Source of the DNA: Schizochytrium sp. CCTCC M209059
Lineage: Eukaryota; Sar; Bigyra; Thraustochytrida; Thraustochytriidae
Direction: 5' to 3'
Length of the DNA: 64,000 bases
NCBI GenBank assembly: GCA_000818945.1
Contig: KN805372.1
Coordinates: forward strand, 669,607-733,606
The position numbers and the translations under genes were made by a program. How positions within the stretch are numbered: position 1 is the first letter of the stretch; every line of letters starts with the position of its first letter. Of this stretch, positions 10,453 to 20,258 are shown in pieces. The notes below the pieces were generated by a model that made no database searches, was not told the DNA's origin, and saw nothing but the letters and a program-made list of their open reading frames with translations.

Positions 10453-11955
10453 ATGGCGAGCGTGGCGGACTTGCTGTGGACCAGCGTCAAGGCGATTGCG
10501 CCGGTCTTTGTTGTGCTCGCTTCGGGAGCTTGGCTCGTGCGTCAGGGCCTGCTCGACGAGCGGGCTTCTGGGACACTCTCATGGCTTGCCAAATGGGTGT
10601 ACGCACCCGCGCTGCTCTTTGTTCGCCTTGGCGGGAGCGTGAATCGAGATCTCTTTGCGGAGGTATGGGTGCTCACGGTCATGGGCGTGGTCATTCTTTC
10701 GCTCAATTTGCTCATGGGCCTTTTGCTGCTGCCCATCGCGAAACCTGCCCCGCAATTCCGTAAATGGTTTGTGTACTCGATGACCTTCCCCAACATTATG
10801 TCGCTGCCGCTGGTCTTTACGACGGCAGTATGCGCGAGCGGCACCATTCGCAAACCTTTGTCGATGGATCAAAGTGGTGGCGAGTATTTGTCCCCTACCG
10901 AGTGCACGGAGCGCGGCGAGCTGTACCTCTTCATCTATGTAATTTTCCCCAATGTTCTCATTTTCATGTCTGCAACAATCCTGTCTTCGTCTGAGCAGTC
11001 GCGCAGTAGCAGCAGCAGCGGTAGTAGTAGTAATAACGCTAGCGATAGCGGTAGCAGGAACAGCAACAGTTACAGCAGCAACAGTAGACATATCGCCGAT
11101 TCATCTCAGGAACACGCATTAGCATCAGACCCCCAAAACGACAACCATGGCGAACGGGAGCAAGCGATCGAAAATTCAACAGAAATGGGTGGGCTTGAAA
11201 GCCTTGACGAGCTCGCTCTTCCCCCAATCGAATCATTGCACGAAGACGCTTCGGATAGACTCGAAGAAGCAACCTGTGCTCGTGTGCAGCCCGGCGGTGA
11301 GCTCGAACTTAGCGAAAGGCCGACCTCTTCTGCGCAAGTTCCCTTGGCGACCTCGGCAGAGAGATCTATAGATGAGCCAGTCGAACAAAGGGTTGATTGG
11401 AAAGTGGTTCTTCGACGCACAATTATGCAGCCTGCGGTATCATCGCAGATTCTTGCCATCATTGTGGCCCTCATCCCGCCATTGCAGTCCTTTCTTTTCA
11501 GCGACGACTCTGTGGCGACGCCCTTTATAAGCGTTCTCCGAATCTTTGCACCAGGGCTGGTGTCAGTCATTACCTTGGCACTTGCAACTTTAATCGGAAC
11601 GAAGTTGGTCAAAACGCGGTATGCGGATTTATTCGGGGGCGATGAAGCAACGATGGGGATCTCGCGCCGCACGTTAGTCTTGTTTGTCCTCGGTCGCACA
11701 GTGATTATACCTGGGGTCCTCTTTCTCCTCATGTACCTCGCTCTCGATCTCTTTCCCAAGGACCAGCTTCTCTTGGTCATTCTCTTTTTCGAATGCTTTG
11801 TTCCAACAGCGAACATGTGTGCTCTTTGCGCGCCGCCAGCACAAGGTCAAATCATCAGTCTTGGAATGGTCAATCAATACTTGGTCGGTATTTTCACAAT
11901 GACTATGTGGTGTTTCGTGGCGCTCTCGCTTAGCACTACTGCAATAGATGCATAA
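10453..11955 (+). CDS. PIN/PILS-like membrane transport protein (auxin efflux carrier family)
   Basis: 500-residue polytopic membrane protein of the auxin-efflux-carrier/Mem_trans family. About five hydrophobic segments precede a hydrophilic loop (about residues 175-305) and about five follow. The first repeat has APVFVVLASGAWLVRQGLL, WVYAPALLFVRLG and YSMTFPNIMSLPLVFTTA. The second has VIALIPPLQSFLF-like and FAPGLVSVITLALATLIG segments. The proline in FPNIMSLPL lies at the broken helix typical of the fold. The loop begins with a long Ser/Asn run encoded by AGC/AGT repeats. Plant PILS proteins act at the ER and fungal relatives (Ecm3 type) are poorly known, so the substrate here is unknown. 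The ATG at 10453 is chosen because the hydrophobic segments start directly after it; the longer upstream frame is low-complexity. Confidence 0.87.
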   Translation: MASVADLLWTSVKAIAPVFVVLASGAWLVRQGLLDERASGTLSWLAKWVYAPALLFVRLGGSVNRDLFAEVWVLTVMGVVILSLNLLMGLLLLPIAKPAPQFRKWFVYSMTFPNIMSLPLVFTTAVCASGTIRKPLSMDQSGGEYLSPTECTERGELYLFIYVIFPNVLIFMSATILSSSEQSRSSSSSGSSSNNASDSGSRNSNSYSSNSRHIADSSQEHALASDPQNDNHGEREQAIENSTEMGGLESLDELALPPIESLHEDASDRLEEATCARVQPGGELELSERPTSSAQVPLATSAERSIDEPVEQRVDWKVVLRRTIMQPAVSSQILAIIVALIPPLQSFLFSDDSVATPFISVLRIFAPGLVSVITLALATLIGTKLVKTRYADLFGGDEATMGISRRTLVLFVLGRTVIIPGVLFLLMYLALDLFPKDQLLLVILFFECFVPTANMCALCAPPAQGQIISLGMVNQYLVGIFTMTMWCFVALSLSTTAIDA

Positions 11956-12152
11956 AGCCAAGGTCCGAAGTCTAAATCGATTTATAATTCCTCTACGCGT
12001 ACACAATGGCCGCGACTCCGAGTTTCATCAGCACATGGCCGTCTCATACAGTGCAGATTCCTTACAAAATAATCTTCTTTCGATTCGATTCTAAAAATTG
12101 TGTTTTCGTGCTGCTCTTTTTTCTTTTCCTTTTCCTTTTCCCCTCTTACTCC

Positions 12153-14282
12153 TCAAGACACACGCTGCGCGCGGCGACGCGTCGTCGATCTTGCTGGTAC
12201 GTTTACCTCGCCATCGACGGTGGCTCCACTTACGCTAGACCCATTCGCATCGCTCGTGTTGCTGCTTGGGACGGGACTTTCGCCATTGTGAGCTTCCGTT
12301 TCGTCCGCGAGGTCAGCTTTGCTACCGCTGCGCTGGCGTCGTGGGCGTTTACGCGGAGGCAGCACGTCAGCTTTGCTTTGAGAGCTCCCCGAAGATGCGC
12401 CCTGAGCACTAGTTTTCTCGAGGCTAGCCGCAAGAAGCTCTTTCGCGTTACCATTGCCATTCGCGAGCGCCAGGGCGTGAGCCAGTTGTATGCGTGTTTC
12501 ATCAAGCTGAGCCTTGAGACGCGCTTGAACTTTGTGTTCCTCATCGACAGTCTTTTCGCGCGTGCGGAGATTTGCAAGAGTCTGCTTAAGCGTGCGTTGC
12601 AAATGTATGGCTTCAGTTCGAAGCCTGGTCATCTCGACGCGGTCAGCTTCCCAAGCATCCAAGGTTACGCGAGGAATACCCGTGCCGGAGGGCGCCCAAG
12701 GTGTAGAGTCAACGCTGCCCCAGGAAATTGGAATTGTCTCGAGGTCCTCGTCCCGCATTCGTTGTCGCAGATCGAGATCCGCGGCCTCAAACTCTTGCTC
12801 CTGAGCAAAGTCTCGAATCGCTGGCGTAGCAAGCAGATTGCGGCTACGATATAAGCGCGTGAGCGCTACTGGATCCATTGGGGTCGCCGCAGGCAGCGCA
12901 AAGCTCGGATCATTACTCAACGGGCTCAGATGAAGAGGCACCCCGCGCGGCGGACCATAATCGGGTCGAGTATACATGACGGGGCGATGATTCACGGGAA
13001 CTGGCTCGCTCTGCTCGGTGAGGAGAGCCTCAAGGGAATTGCGAAGAGAAGTATCGCGCTGCTCCAGGTGATCGAGACTCGAGCGTGTGAGCGAGGTTGC
13101 CTGCATGAAGACTGTGGCCCCCCAGTCCAATTTGACAATGAGCACACCATCTGGGCGAAGCGCATGCAAGATACCTGGTCCGAATGGTGTGTGCACGCAT
13201 CGCAAGTCTTCAATCTTTTGCACGGTGGTGAGGCTTCCGGCGTCCGAATTTGCATCGGGGCCGCCCGCATGGCCATCGTTGGTCTCTTCATCAAGGTCCA
13301 TGGCGTTTGACTTGGAGCGTTGGCGCGAGCGAGAGCGCGGCGAGGTCTTCGGAGTGCCCGAAGAAGAGGCGTTGAGCTCGCGCTGCGCAAGCTCAGCGCG
13401 TTCCTTGTAGTACATGGCATGCTGCAGTACAGCATCGAGAAGCGGTCCCGTGTGGCGAATACCCGCGTCCAAGGCGAGCACGCTCGAGAGTCGCTCCGCG
13501 TAAACCTTGTGCAAGGTGTCGAGGACGTCTTGCTGCTGCTCACGCTTTTTGACTAGCATGGCCATCTTTTGCACAAAGGCGTTGCGAGATGACAGATACG
13601 TCTGCTCATTTACAAAGTCGAGATACTCGTGCAACTCTTGCCATTCCTTCATCTTCTTGAATGGATAGTAAAAGTTTGTCGAGCCCATTCGCTTTGTCTG
13701 AGTGAATGCTCTTCGCACATCTGCAAGAGGCCGTGAGCGTCGCTTGGTGCTTCCCTTTTTAGTGGCTCCAGAGCTTTTCTGCGCTCCCTTCCCACTCGTT
13801 GCGCGCGAGGTCTTTGACGTCGAGCTTGCGCCGTTGGCGCTGGCAGCATTGCCAGCTTCGCTGCCGTCTTCGTTGTCGCCTTCGTCGACATCGAGATCGT
13901 CATCGGGAAATATCCCAGAGCGCGCATTCATTTCCGCAGGCGTTGAGCCTCGGGTGGAGCTCTGGGCAACAAAGGTTGCCCACGATTCCTCGCCGTCGCA
14001 GCGCACGGACATGTCCTCAAGGATGTCGGGTTCCACGGTGCGAGCGATGAGCTTAAGGTCCTTCTTGACCTGTGACTTGCTGAGACCTCGCATGTCGCCC
14101 TTTTCAGGAAGCGCGGGGATGGACCATCCTTTGCCAAAGGTGAGGACCGGGTCGAGTTCGCGTTTCTTGGACGTCACCGACTTGCCATCCTTGTTACGTC
14201 TGCGCAGGCCGTACTCGGGCGTCTCCTCGTCGTCCTCGTCGTCGCTGCTGCGAGGCGGGTCTGCCTTTGCCCCGTCCTGCAT
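12153..14282 (-). CDS. Unrecognised, probably nuclear, coiled-coil protein
   Basis: 709 residues with no family I can name. The order is an acidic N-terminus (SSDDEDDEETPEYGLRRR), a Ser/Ala/Lys-rich linker, then a well-ordered helical region about 185-305 (NFYYPFKKMKEWQELHEYL, ERLSSVLALDAGIRHTGPL). Next is a small SH3/Tudor-like strand block about 365-395 (HTPFGPGILHALRPDGVLIV), then a coiled coil about 555-625 (EMTRLRTEAIHLQRTLKQTL). A basic tail has NLS-like PPRKRPRRQR and TTRRRAQR. The strand block has the YG/FG-x-G-x-V...RxDG...V.L.WG pattern seen repeatedly in protist proteins. It is intronless, and the convergent neighbour ends about 200 bases away. A chromatin-linked role is a guess from composition. 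Confidence 0.75.
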   Translation of the reverse strand: MQDGAKADPPRSSDDEDDEETPEYGLRRRNKDGKSVTSKKRELDPVLTFGKGWSIPALPEKGDMRGLSKSQVKKDLKLIARTVEPDILEDMSVRCDGEESWATFVAQSSTRGSTPAEMNARSGIFPDDDLDVDEGDNEDGSEAGNAASANGASSTSKTSRATSGKGAQKSSGATKKGSTKRRSRPLADVRRAFTQTKRMGSTNFYYPFKKMKEWQELHEYLDFVNEQTYLSSRNAFVQKMAMLVKKREQQQDVLDTLHKVYAERLSSVLALDAGIRHTGPLLDAVLQHAMYYKERAELAQRELNASSSGTPKTSPRSRSRQRSKSNAMDLDEETNDGHAGGPDANSDAGSLTTVQKIEDLRCVHTPFGPGILHALRPDGVLIVKLDWGATVFMQATSLTRSSLDHLEQRDTSLRNSLEALLTEQSEPVPVNHRPVMYTRPDYGPPRGVPLHLSPLSNDPSFALPAATPMDPVALTRLYRSRNLLATPAIRDFAQEQEFEAADLDLRQRMRDEDLETIPISWGSVDSTPWAPSGTGIPRVTLDAWEADRVEMTRLRTEAIHLQRTLKQTLANLRTREKTVDEEHKVQARLKAQLDETRIQLAHALALANGNGNAKELLAASLEKTSAQGASSGSSQSKADVLPPRKRPRRQRSGSKADLADETEAHNGESPVPSSNTSDANGSSVSGATVDGEVNVPARSTTRRRAQRVS

Positions 14283-14570
14283 CCTGGCGTCTCGGCCTCA
14301 GAGAACGAGAGCCACGGGGCCTCGCCCGTCTGCCTCACGATATGTTTTTTAGCTCTTGCACGCGTCCTACCCCACCCCAGGCAGACCGCCTCGCCGCCGT
14401 TTGCCGGAACGACGCAGCCCCGGTGAGCGAGCGAGCAAGCAAGCAAGCAAGCGCGACGCCTCCCGGGCTGCTGCGCTGCGCTGCTGCGCTGCGTCTGCCC
14501 TCCGCGCCTCGCGCGGGCGGGCGGGCCGGACTCCCTCGGTCGCAACGGCGTCGCCGCCCGGCTCTGATTG

Positions 14571-14656
14571 TCTGTCTGTCTCCGTCTGTCTCCGTCTGTC
14601 TCTGTCTCTGTCTGTCTCTTTCTGCCTATGTCTCTGTCTCTTTCTGCCTATGTCTC

Positions 14657-14690
<34 letters not shown>
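14571..14690. repeat. TCTG/TCTC microsatellite
   Basis: Imperfect tandem TCTG units interrupted by CCGTC and CTATG variants. The last stretch (about 14656-14690) is almost perfect TCTG. Confidence 0.95.
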
Positions 14691-14890
14691 GACAGAGAGA
14701 GACGCGGCACGGGCAGACAGGCCGCCCCCGCCTCGCCGCGCGTGCAGAGCACAAGCTCGGGCGCCCCGGGGCCCGGCACGGCGGCGCGCGCGCTGACCGG
14801 CGCCGGCGCCAGCCCAGCCCTGGCCTCGCGTCGCGTCGCGTCGCGGCCTGGCGTCGTCTCGCGCGGCGTCGGATGAAGGCGTGAGTTCGA

Positions 14891-14944
14891 GGAATGTATG
14901 AATGTATGAATGAATGCAAGGAAGGAATGAATGCAAGGAATGAA
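14891..14944. repeat. GAATG/GCAAG tetranucleotide-type repeat
   Basis: Short interspersed units of GAATGTAT, GAATGAATGCAAG and GAAGGAATGAATGCAAG in tandem. Confidence 0.85.
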
Positions 14945-15748
14945 CCTTGGTGGGCAAAATCTGGATGCGCCTAACGTCGAGAATGCCCCCTCCGCGAAAC
15001 CCAAATTTCGGTGAGTAGACGACTTGGGCTCTTTGGAGTGGGGTATCTTGTGTATTTAGGCGCTAGGATTTACCGAGGCTTTGGGCGAGAGATCCGCGTT
15101 GAGGGCTTGCTCCTGCTGCTGCTTGTGTGCGTGCTTGCTGGACGAAGGTTTGTGAAAGTTGCAGAGCCCCAGCAGCACATGGAGCTTCTCTCAGTTGTGT
15201 AAAATTTCTTTCGACACAAGAATTCAAGTCGAAAGAAAAATAAGATTTCAAGAGTTCGCCGTTGAGGATAGCTTCGACTTTACATATCTTTCCAGGTGGG
15301 GAGTGATCTTCCTTCGCTAAGGCTGGTGCAAAAAGGGAAGGAGAAGACCAGGGCCATGTATTACGTTTCTTTTAATTCGCAAATTTAATCCCAGAGACAT
15401 TTGTGTGCCGCGAATAGAAGTAACGTTGATCTCATCTAAATCCTGTGCATCTGCGGGAAAACACGCAAATCTTTGTCCGGTGAAACGTCGGCTCAACCAT
15501 AACTGTCATAACGACTGGAGGTTTCACTCTTTTCTACCCCCTGAATCGCCCTGAAGAGCTTTTACCTTTTGCCTCTATACATACCCGGCCGGGTGTGTCT
15601 CGCGAAGTTTCACTTTGAACGAAGTCGCCCGAGCAGCTGGGAGGGCCCTGACGCGGGGCGCGGGGCAAACAGGCAGGGGCGCAGCGCTGACACCGAGCGC
15701 GCCAGTGCTCCCCACCTCGAGCAGGTTCTTGAATAGCCTACACAAAGA

Positions 15749-18235
15749 ATGACTTTAGACGTGCGAACTCTAACGTGCATGGGCCTTCCCGCTGCACAAC
15801 CTTGTGGACGCGGACGTGGCTGCGAGCGCGAGCGCGATCACAAGCACAAGCACAAGCACAAGCGCAAGCATGCAGGGCTTGCGTTACTGTTTGTTGTTCT
15901 CATTCTAGCTACGCTTGGCATACATGTTGTGGCGCAAGAGGCTGCACCCGATGAGGACGCACGCTGCGAGGCCGAAATTGCGGATCCTGCGAGTTCTCTT
16001 CAGCAGGACGCTGTGACGCAAGACAATGATGTCAAGCACACCTTGGAGAAAGGACCTTTTCATCGAGATGATGACACATTTGCGGAGACAAATGTCTTGG
16101 ATTCGGGGATGGCCGTTCTCAAGGACGACGTCACTACGGATCCCGACTTGCCAGAGCTGGAGCATGTAGACATCCCGAACGAAGCCTTGCAAACGTCGGC
16201 TGAGGAAGAGGTTGTGCATGTTAACCGTCACAATCAAGCCTCAGAAGCGAGCGATACACAAGAGACCTCTTCTTCTTCTTCTTCTCCTTCTTCTTCTCCA
16301 GATGTCCTTCACGTGATTCTCGAGTCCCTTACGCTTGAGCTTGCCGAGACTCGCGCAATCATTGCGGCGCACGAGCGACGTCTGCTTGCGCTCGAGGCCG
16401 CTCGCAATGCGCTGCATGAACACGAAAGTGCTCATCTCAGTGTCACGGAAATGGCAGACTTGCTCAACAAGATTGAGCCCGTGGGCACGACAGTCCACGC
16501 GAATCGTGAAAGCCAAGATCAGAAGTTGACGTTTGCAGACACTGGCTCAGCAAGCTCGACGCCTGCGACCCCGTCGGCAGAAGGAGAGGCACATGAGTTT
16601 TTTGAATCCTATTTTATGGAGCGCCTCAAGATCCCGACACCTCGAGCTCTCTCCACAGAAATCTTGGTGATTACTGCCAAGGGTGCCAAAACGAAGATTT
16701 TGACGAATGCGGGGTATCAAGGCCGCGTCTTCCTCTTGTTGACACTCGATGACGCAGGAGTATTGTCCGCCATCGACACGGCCACTGGTGATGTCGTCTT
16801 CAAGGAGCGCCTTCCCAAGCCGGAGGGAAGCGACAGGCCCTTCCGTGTATTGGCGATTCCAGGGCCACAGCCCTTCGTCTACCTTGTACACCAAGACGGG
16901 CATGCCGTCGCGTTTAATGTGAGTGTGAGCTGTCAAATGCAGCGCATCGCGGGCTCGCAAAAAGTGTCGCCGGCTCAGACATCAAGCACGGGTCTCGGCA
17001 TTGCTTTCGAGCTAAAGGAGACTTTCCACTTGTGCGCCGGGAGCGAGAATCATCCGTCAGGGTGCGATGGTCTCGCGTTTGCTGGAATCTATGGCTCGCG
17101 TAAGACACCTGTGCTTGTCGTAGGTGGGTCAAACGGACTTGCGCGAAGCTACAAGCGCGACGGTACACTTGGCGGGGAATTGTTACACGATGGCGCAAAT
17201 GCTTTTCAGATTGCGACTTCAAATGGCAACCAGTTAGCTCTTTCCGACGGTGCACATCTGACGCTTGCGAATACAATGACCTTAATCCCCTCGCGCAAAG
17301 TGTGCGAGGGGATTCGTGGCGCCACCATCGTAGATCTAGCGTATGATACGCTTTCTCCGGTCCTCTTGTATGCAGGCACGGCGGAGGGCGAGGTGCTCGT
17401 ATACAATACGCGCATGCGTCCACGCGAGGGCGATAAGACCTCGACGGGAGCTACATGCAAGCTGACTGCAAAGATTCCAGTCTTCCAGCACGCTGTGGCC
17501 TTTGCGCAGTCTCAAGGTGGAAAAGTGAAGCCCCCACATCGGGGCCCAGTTCGTATCGCCACCGTTACCGGCTACCTGCTCGCACGCGTGGGCGATGTGC
17601 TATGCGTTTTTAATGCGACGCACACGCTGCGCCGCCCAGCAAAGTTTCTCCTCGCACATGCACTCACGGAATCAGGAGACGCGAAAGCGGGGCTTTCTGA
17701 GACGTTGTCAGCTGCAATGTCGGGGCTCATGGCAATGAGTCAGACGGACGCCCCGCGCGAGACGCAGTACTTGGTCTTTGCGGGCGTCTCTGGCCCTGAA
17801 GCGAGCATGCAGGTGTTTGAGAGCATGCTGCCGTACGAGGAACCTTCCAAGGACTTTGGCTGGGTACGCGGACCTCTCATTGTCGGCACTGTCGTTGCAG
17901 TCTTCTTTTTTCAGTTTTCTCGCGCCAAAAAAGATTCACGCTCGCGTTCAACATTTCCAGGAAACTTTCCCGGAATGATGGGCGGCCCTGGCGGTGGCGA
18001 TTTTGGAGATCTCGATGCGGATCTTCGTAAATTCATGTCGCGTCCTGGAGGTGGTGGAATTGGTGGTCGGCCCGGATCTTTAGGTCAAGCTGGAGGTCGT
18101 GGTACCTTTGCCTCTCGGGCCTCAGGTGGCGGCAGCTGGGGTGATGGTTTCGATGGTAGCTTTGGATCCGAAGGTCGTCTCGGTGGTGGCGGCGGCGGTG
18201 GTGGTGCCTTCGGCCGGGAATTCGGCGCCGAGTAA
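15749..18235 (+). CDS. Large membrane protein with luminal coiled coil and probable beta-propeller
   Basis: 828 residues. A Lys/His-rich N-terminus (HKHKHKHKRKH) precedes a signal or anchor segment (about 43-62, LALLFVVLILATLGIHVVA). Then come an acidic region, a Ser run encoded by TCT/TTC repeats, a coiled coil near 195-225 (LELAETRAIIAAHERRLLAL), and a strand-rich region (about 300-680) with repeated V-x-V/GG turn patterns. Examples are VFLLLTLDDAGVLSAIDTAT and LLYAGTAEGEVLVYNTR, which look like WD/PQQ-type propeller blades. A C-terminal membrane segment (about 710-727, GPLIVGTVVAVFFFQF) leads into a cytosolic Gly-rich tail (MMGGPGGGDFGD and similar). This suggests a luminal propeller with a short cytosolic tail, possibly ER, as in the EMC1 or FG-GAP membrane protein type. 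I do not recognise the exact family. Confidence 0.78.
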   Translation: MTLDVRTLTCMGLPAAQPCGRGRGCERERDHKHKHKHKRKHAGLALLFVVLILATLGIHVVAQEAAPDEDARCEAEIADPASSLQQDAVTQDNDVKHTLEKGPFHRDDDTFAETNVLDSGMAVLKDDVTTDPDLPELEHVDIPNEALQTSAEEEVVHVNRHNQASEASDTQETSSSSSSPSSSPDVLHVILESLTLELAETRAIIAAHERRLLALEAARNALHEHESAHLSVTEMADLLNKIEPVGTTVHANRESQDQKLTFADTGSASSTPATPSAEGEAHEFFESYFMERLKIPTPRALSTEILVITAKGAKTKILTNAGYQGRVFLLLTLDDAGVLSAIDTATGDVVFKERLPKPEGSDRPFRVLAIPGPQPFVYLVHQDGHAVAFNVSVSCQMQRIAGSQKVSPAQTSSTGLGIAFELKETFHLCAGSENHPSGCDGLAFAGIYGSRKTPVLVVGGSNGLARSYKRDGTLGGELLHDGANAFQIATSNGNQLALSDGAHLTLANTMTLIPSRKVCEGIRGATIVDLAYDTLSPVLLYAGTAEGEVLVYNTRMRPREGDKTSTGATCKLTAKIPVFQHAVAFAQSQGGKVKPPHRGPVRIATVTGYLLARVGDVLCVFNATHTLRRPAKFLLAHALTESGDAKAGLSETLSAAMSGLMAMSQTDAPRETQYLVFAGVSGPEASMQVFESMLPYEEPSKDFGWVRGPLIVGTVVAVFFFQFSRAKKDSRSRSTFPGNFPGMMGGPGGGDFGDLDADLRKFMSRPGGGGIGGRPGSLGQAGGRGTFASRASGGGSWGDGFDGSFGSEGRLGGGGGGGGAFGREFGAE

Positions 18236-18487
18236 GCTGGTGGCACTTTGCACATTTGGGTGCAAGGTCTGTGGTATGGGAATGAAATTTTGTGCGCACC
18301 ATGTGTATTCCACGTGTCTGAACACACGGATAAATAAAAAAAAATGGTTCGGGTCACCCAGAGAGCATAGGTCAAGTATTTGTGAGCAAGTATCATTTTA
18401 TTCTTTTTGGCTTTCAGTTGGCTTGCGGCAGCGAAAAAGGGAGTAGCTAAGGGTCAGACGAATGAAGCTGGGCGATGCGACAACGAA

Positions 18488-20005
18488 TCAGCAGTACCAG
18501 CCGAGAGGGGCGTCAGACTTATATTGCACCACCTGCTTTGGCTCAAGGTAGTTGGAAAGGCCGTACTCGCCGAGGTCCCGGCCAACGCCACTGAGCTTGC
18601 GGCCGCCCCAGGGCAACTGGCAAAAGCAAGGCTGCGAGCAGTTGTTCCAGACGATGCCCGCCTTGAGCCCGCGCGTAGCACGGTTAAGCTTGGCCTCATC
18701 TGAAGAAAAGACGGCGCCGGCAAGACCATACTTGGAGTCATTGGCGAGCTCGATTGCCTCTTCTTCGGACGCAAAGGTCTGCACCACAAGCACCGGGCCA
18801 AAGATCTCGTCAGTCCATGCCACGTTGGATCTGTCCCCGGACGCGAGGCGAAGAATGGTGGGAGGAATGAAAAAGCCTTCTCCCGACGCAGGCTTTTCAC
18901 CGAAAATGCGTTCCGCTCCTTCGGCCACGGCGCGGTCAACAAGACCAAGGACGTGAACTTGCTGCTTGCGGGAAATGACGGGGCCAAGCTTGGTCTCCTT
19001 GTCCATGGGATCCCCCATGCGAATTTTCTCGCCAATGGCCTTGAGCTTGGCGATAAAGTCGTCTGCGATAGATTCGTCGATGAGCAGACGCGTCGTGGAA
19101 CTGCAAATTTGGCCATTGGTCCACCATGAGCCAAAGCACACCCACTCAGCAGCCTTGTCCAGCGCTGCATCGGCATGAACAATGGCGGCACTGTGGCCAC
19201 CAAGTTCGAGACCCATCTTTTTCAGACGCCTGGCGGCCTCGCTGCCCGCACTGGCGCCAGCGGCAGGGGAGCCCGTGAGAGAGAGCACGTCAATCTGCGG
19301 CGAAGTAACCATGGCAGCGCCCGTGGGCCCACTGCCTGTGACAATGTTGACAACGCCAGGGGGAAGACCAACCTTTTGCAAGGTGCGTCCGAGCGCCAGG
19401 ACAGTGAGCGGCGTGTACTCGCTGGGCTTGACAACACAAGTGCAGCCCGCAGCGATTGCGGGGCATACTTTCCAGCAAAAGAGAAGCAGCGGGTAGTTGA
19501 AGGCCAGCACGAGGCCCGCCACGCCCGCGGACTCTTGGCGAATCGTGCAGGCGTAGTCTGCATCGCCAACATCCACCGTTTTGCACCCTCGGTCGCCATC
19601 GAGCTCTTCTGCGAGAGAGGCATAGTAGTTGAAGCATGCGGCACAATCGTCGAGGTCCCACTCGGCTTCGGGAAAGGGTTTACCATTGTTGAGGGTCTCG
19701 AGCTCACTGAGTTCGGCCTTGCGTTCGACCAGTTCCTTTGCGATCGCGCGCATGTACTCGGCCCTTTTCGCGCCGCCAAGATTGGCCCAGGCGGCCTGCG
19801 CCTTTTGCGCCGCAGCCGCGGCCGCCTCAACGTCCTCGGCGCTCGCTTCAGGCGCCTTGGCGAGAACCTTTTCCGAAAAAGGGTTGATCACCTCACGGTA
19901 CGTCAGGCTCGCGGCCTCTACGAAGTCTCCGTCGATGAAGAGCTTGAGGGCGCCGGAGGCGGCGACCATGTCGGCGTCCACGCCCTTGAGTTGCTGTGCG
20001 CTCAT
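18488..20005 (-). CDS. NAD+-dependent betaine/aminoaldehyde dehydrogenase (ALDH9/10 type)
   Basis: 505-residue aldehyde dehydrogenase. Catalytic Cys301 sits in TNGQICSSTTR and general base Glu268 in LELGGHS. Oxyanion Asn170 sits in AFNYPLL, where plant enzymes usually have WNYP. CTCVVKPSEYTPL gives the NAD ribose-binding Lys/Glu, and LTGS the dinucleotide loop. The C-terminal block PWGGRKLSGVGRDLGEYGL through QYKSDAPLGWY is the mark of ALDH10/BADH. The likely reaction is betaine aldehyde (or omega-aminoaldehydes) to glycine betaine (or omega-amino acids), useful for osmoprotection in a marine cell. It ends in GWYC with no SKL-type peroxisomal signal, so a cytosolic place is likely. The ATG context is GCCATGAG. 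It is intronless and divergent from the HNH-motif gene. Confidence 0.93.
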   Translation of the reverse strand: MSAQQLKGVDADMVAASGALKLFIDGDFVEAASLTYREVINPFSEKVLAKAPEASAEDVEAAAAAAQKAQAAWANLGGAKRAEYMRAIAKELVERKAELSELETLNNGKPFPEAEWDLDDCAACFNYYASLAEELDGDRGCKTVDVGDADYACTIRQESAGVAGLVLAFNYPLLLFCWKVCPAIAAGCTCVVKPSEYTPLTVLALGRTLQKVGLPPGVVNIVTGSGPTGAAMVTSPQIDVLSLTGSPAAGASAGSEAARRLKKMGLELGGHSAAIVHADAALDKAAEWVCFGSWWTNGQICSSTTRLLIDESIADDFIAKLKAIGEKIRMGDPMDKETKLGPVISRKQQVHVLGLVDRAVAEGAERIFGEKPASGEGFFIPPTILRLASGDRSNVAWTDEIFGPVLVVQTFASEEEAIELANDSKYGLAGAVFSSDEAKLNRATRGLKAGIVWNNCSQPCFCQLPWGGRKLSGVGRDLGEYGLSNYLEPKQVVQYKSDAPLGWYC

Positions 20006-20158
20006 GGCGCTTGCTTTGCGTCTCCTTCTTTCCCTCTTGCTCTCTTGCGGGCAAGCAGCGGTCGCTTTGAGTCTCTTTGCATTTTAATGCTCGAACTTTC
20101 TTCGTTCGCGAAGAAACCATACTCGCCACCAAATCTCCAACGCAGTCCAGGTGCCAGA

Positions 20159-20252
20159 CTGGCGGACAGGGGACGTGGCGGACAGGGACGTGGCGAGCAG
20201 GGACGTGGCGAGCAGGGACGTGGCGGGGCGTGGCGGGTAGGGACGTAGCGGG
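20159..20252. repeat. GGGACGTGGCGAGCA minisatellite upstream of a start codon
   Basis: Tandem imperfect 15-base units (GGGACGTGGCGAGCA and GGACAGG variants). They end seven bases before the ATG at 20259, inside the 253-base divergent promoter between the dehydrogenase and the HNH-motif gene. Confidence 0.85.
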
Positions 20253-20258
20253 GCGCAG

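Larger units (their letters stand above)
14283..15748. other. long intergenic region with simple repeats, no gene supported
   Basis: About 1.5 kb between divergent genes. It carries GAGC/AAGC repeats (about 14425-14453), a TCTG microsatellite, a GC-rich stretch (about 14700-14870) and a GAATG repeat. From 15200 to 15600 it turns AT-richer. Short open frames here consist of repeat translations. Confidence 0.6.

Noticed and set aside
12006..12854. Long plus-strand open frame
   Set aside because: It is antisense to the unknown nuclear-type gene, whose coding signals are stronger (NLS-like tail, coiled coil); the plus frame is a shadow.
15011..15202. 63-residue hydrophobic plus-strand frame
   Set aside because: No domain, Leu run from CTG repeats, and no conserved start or neighbour.
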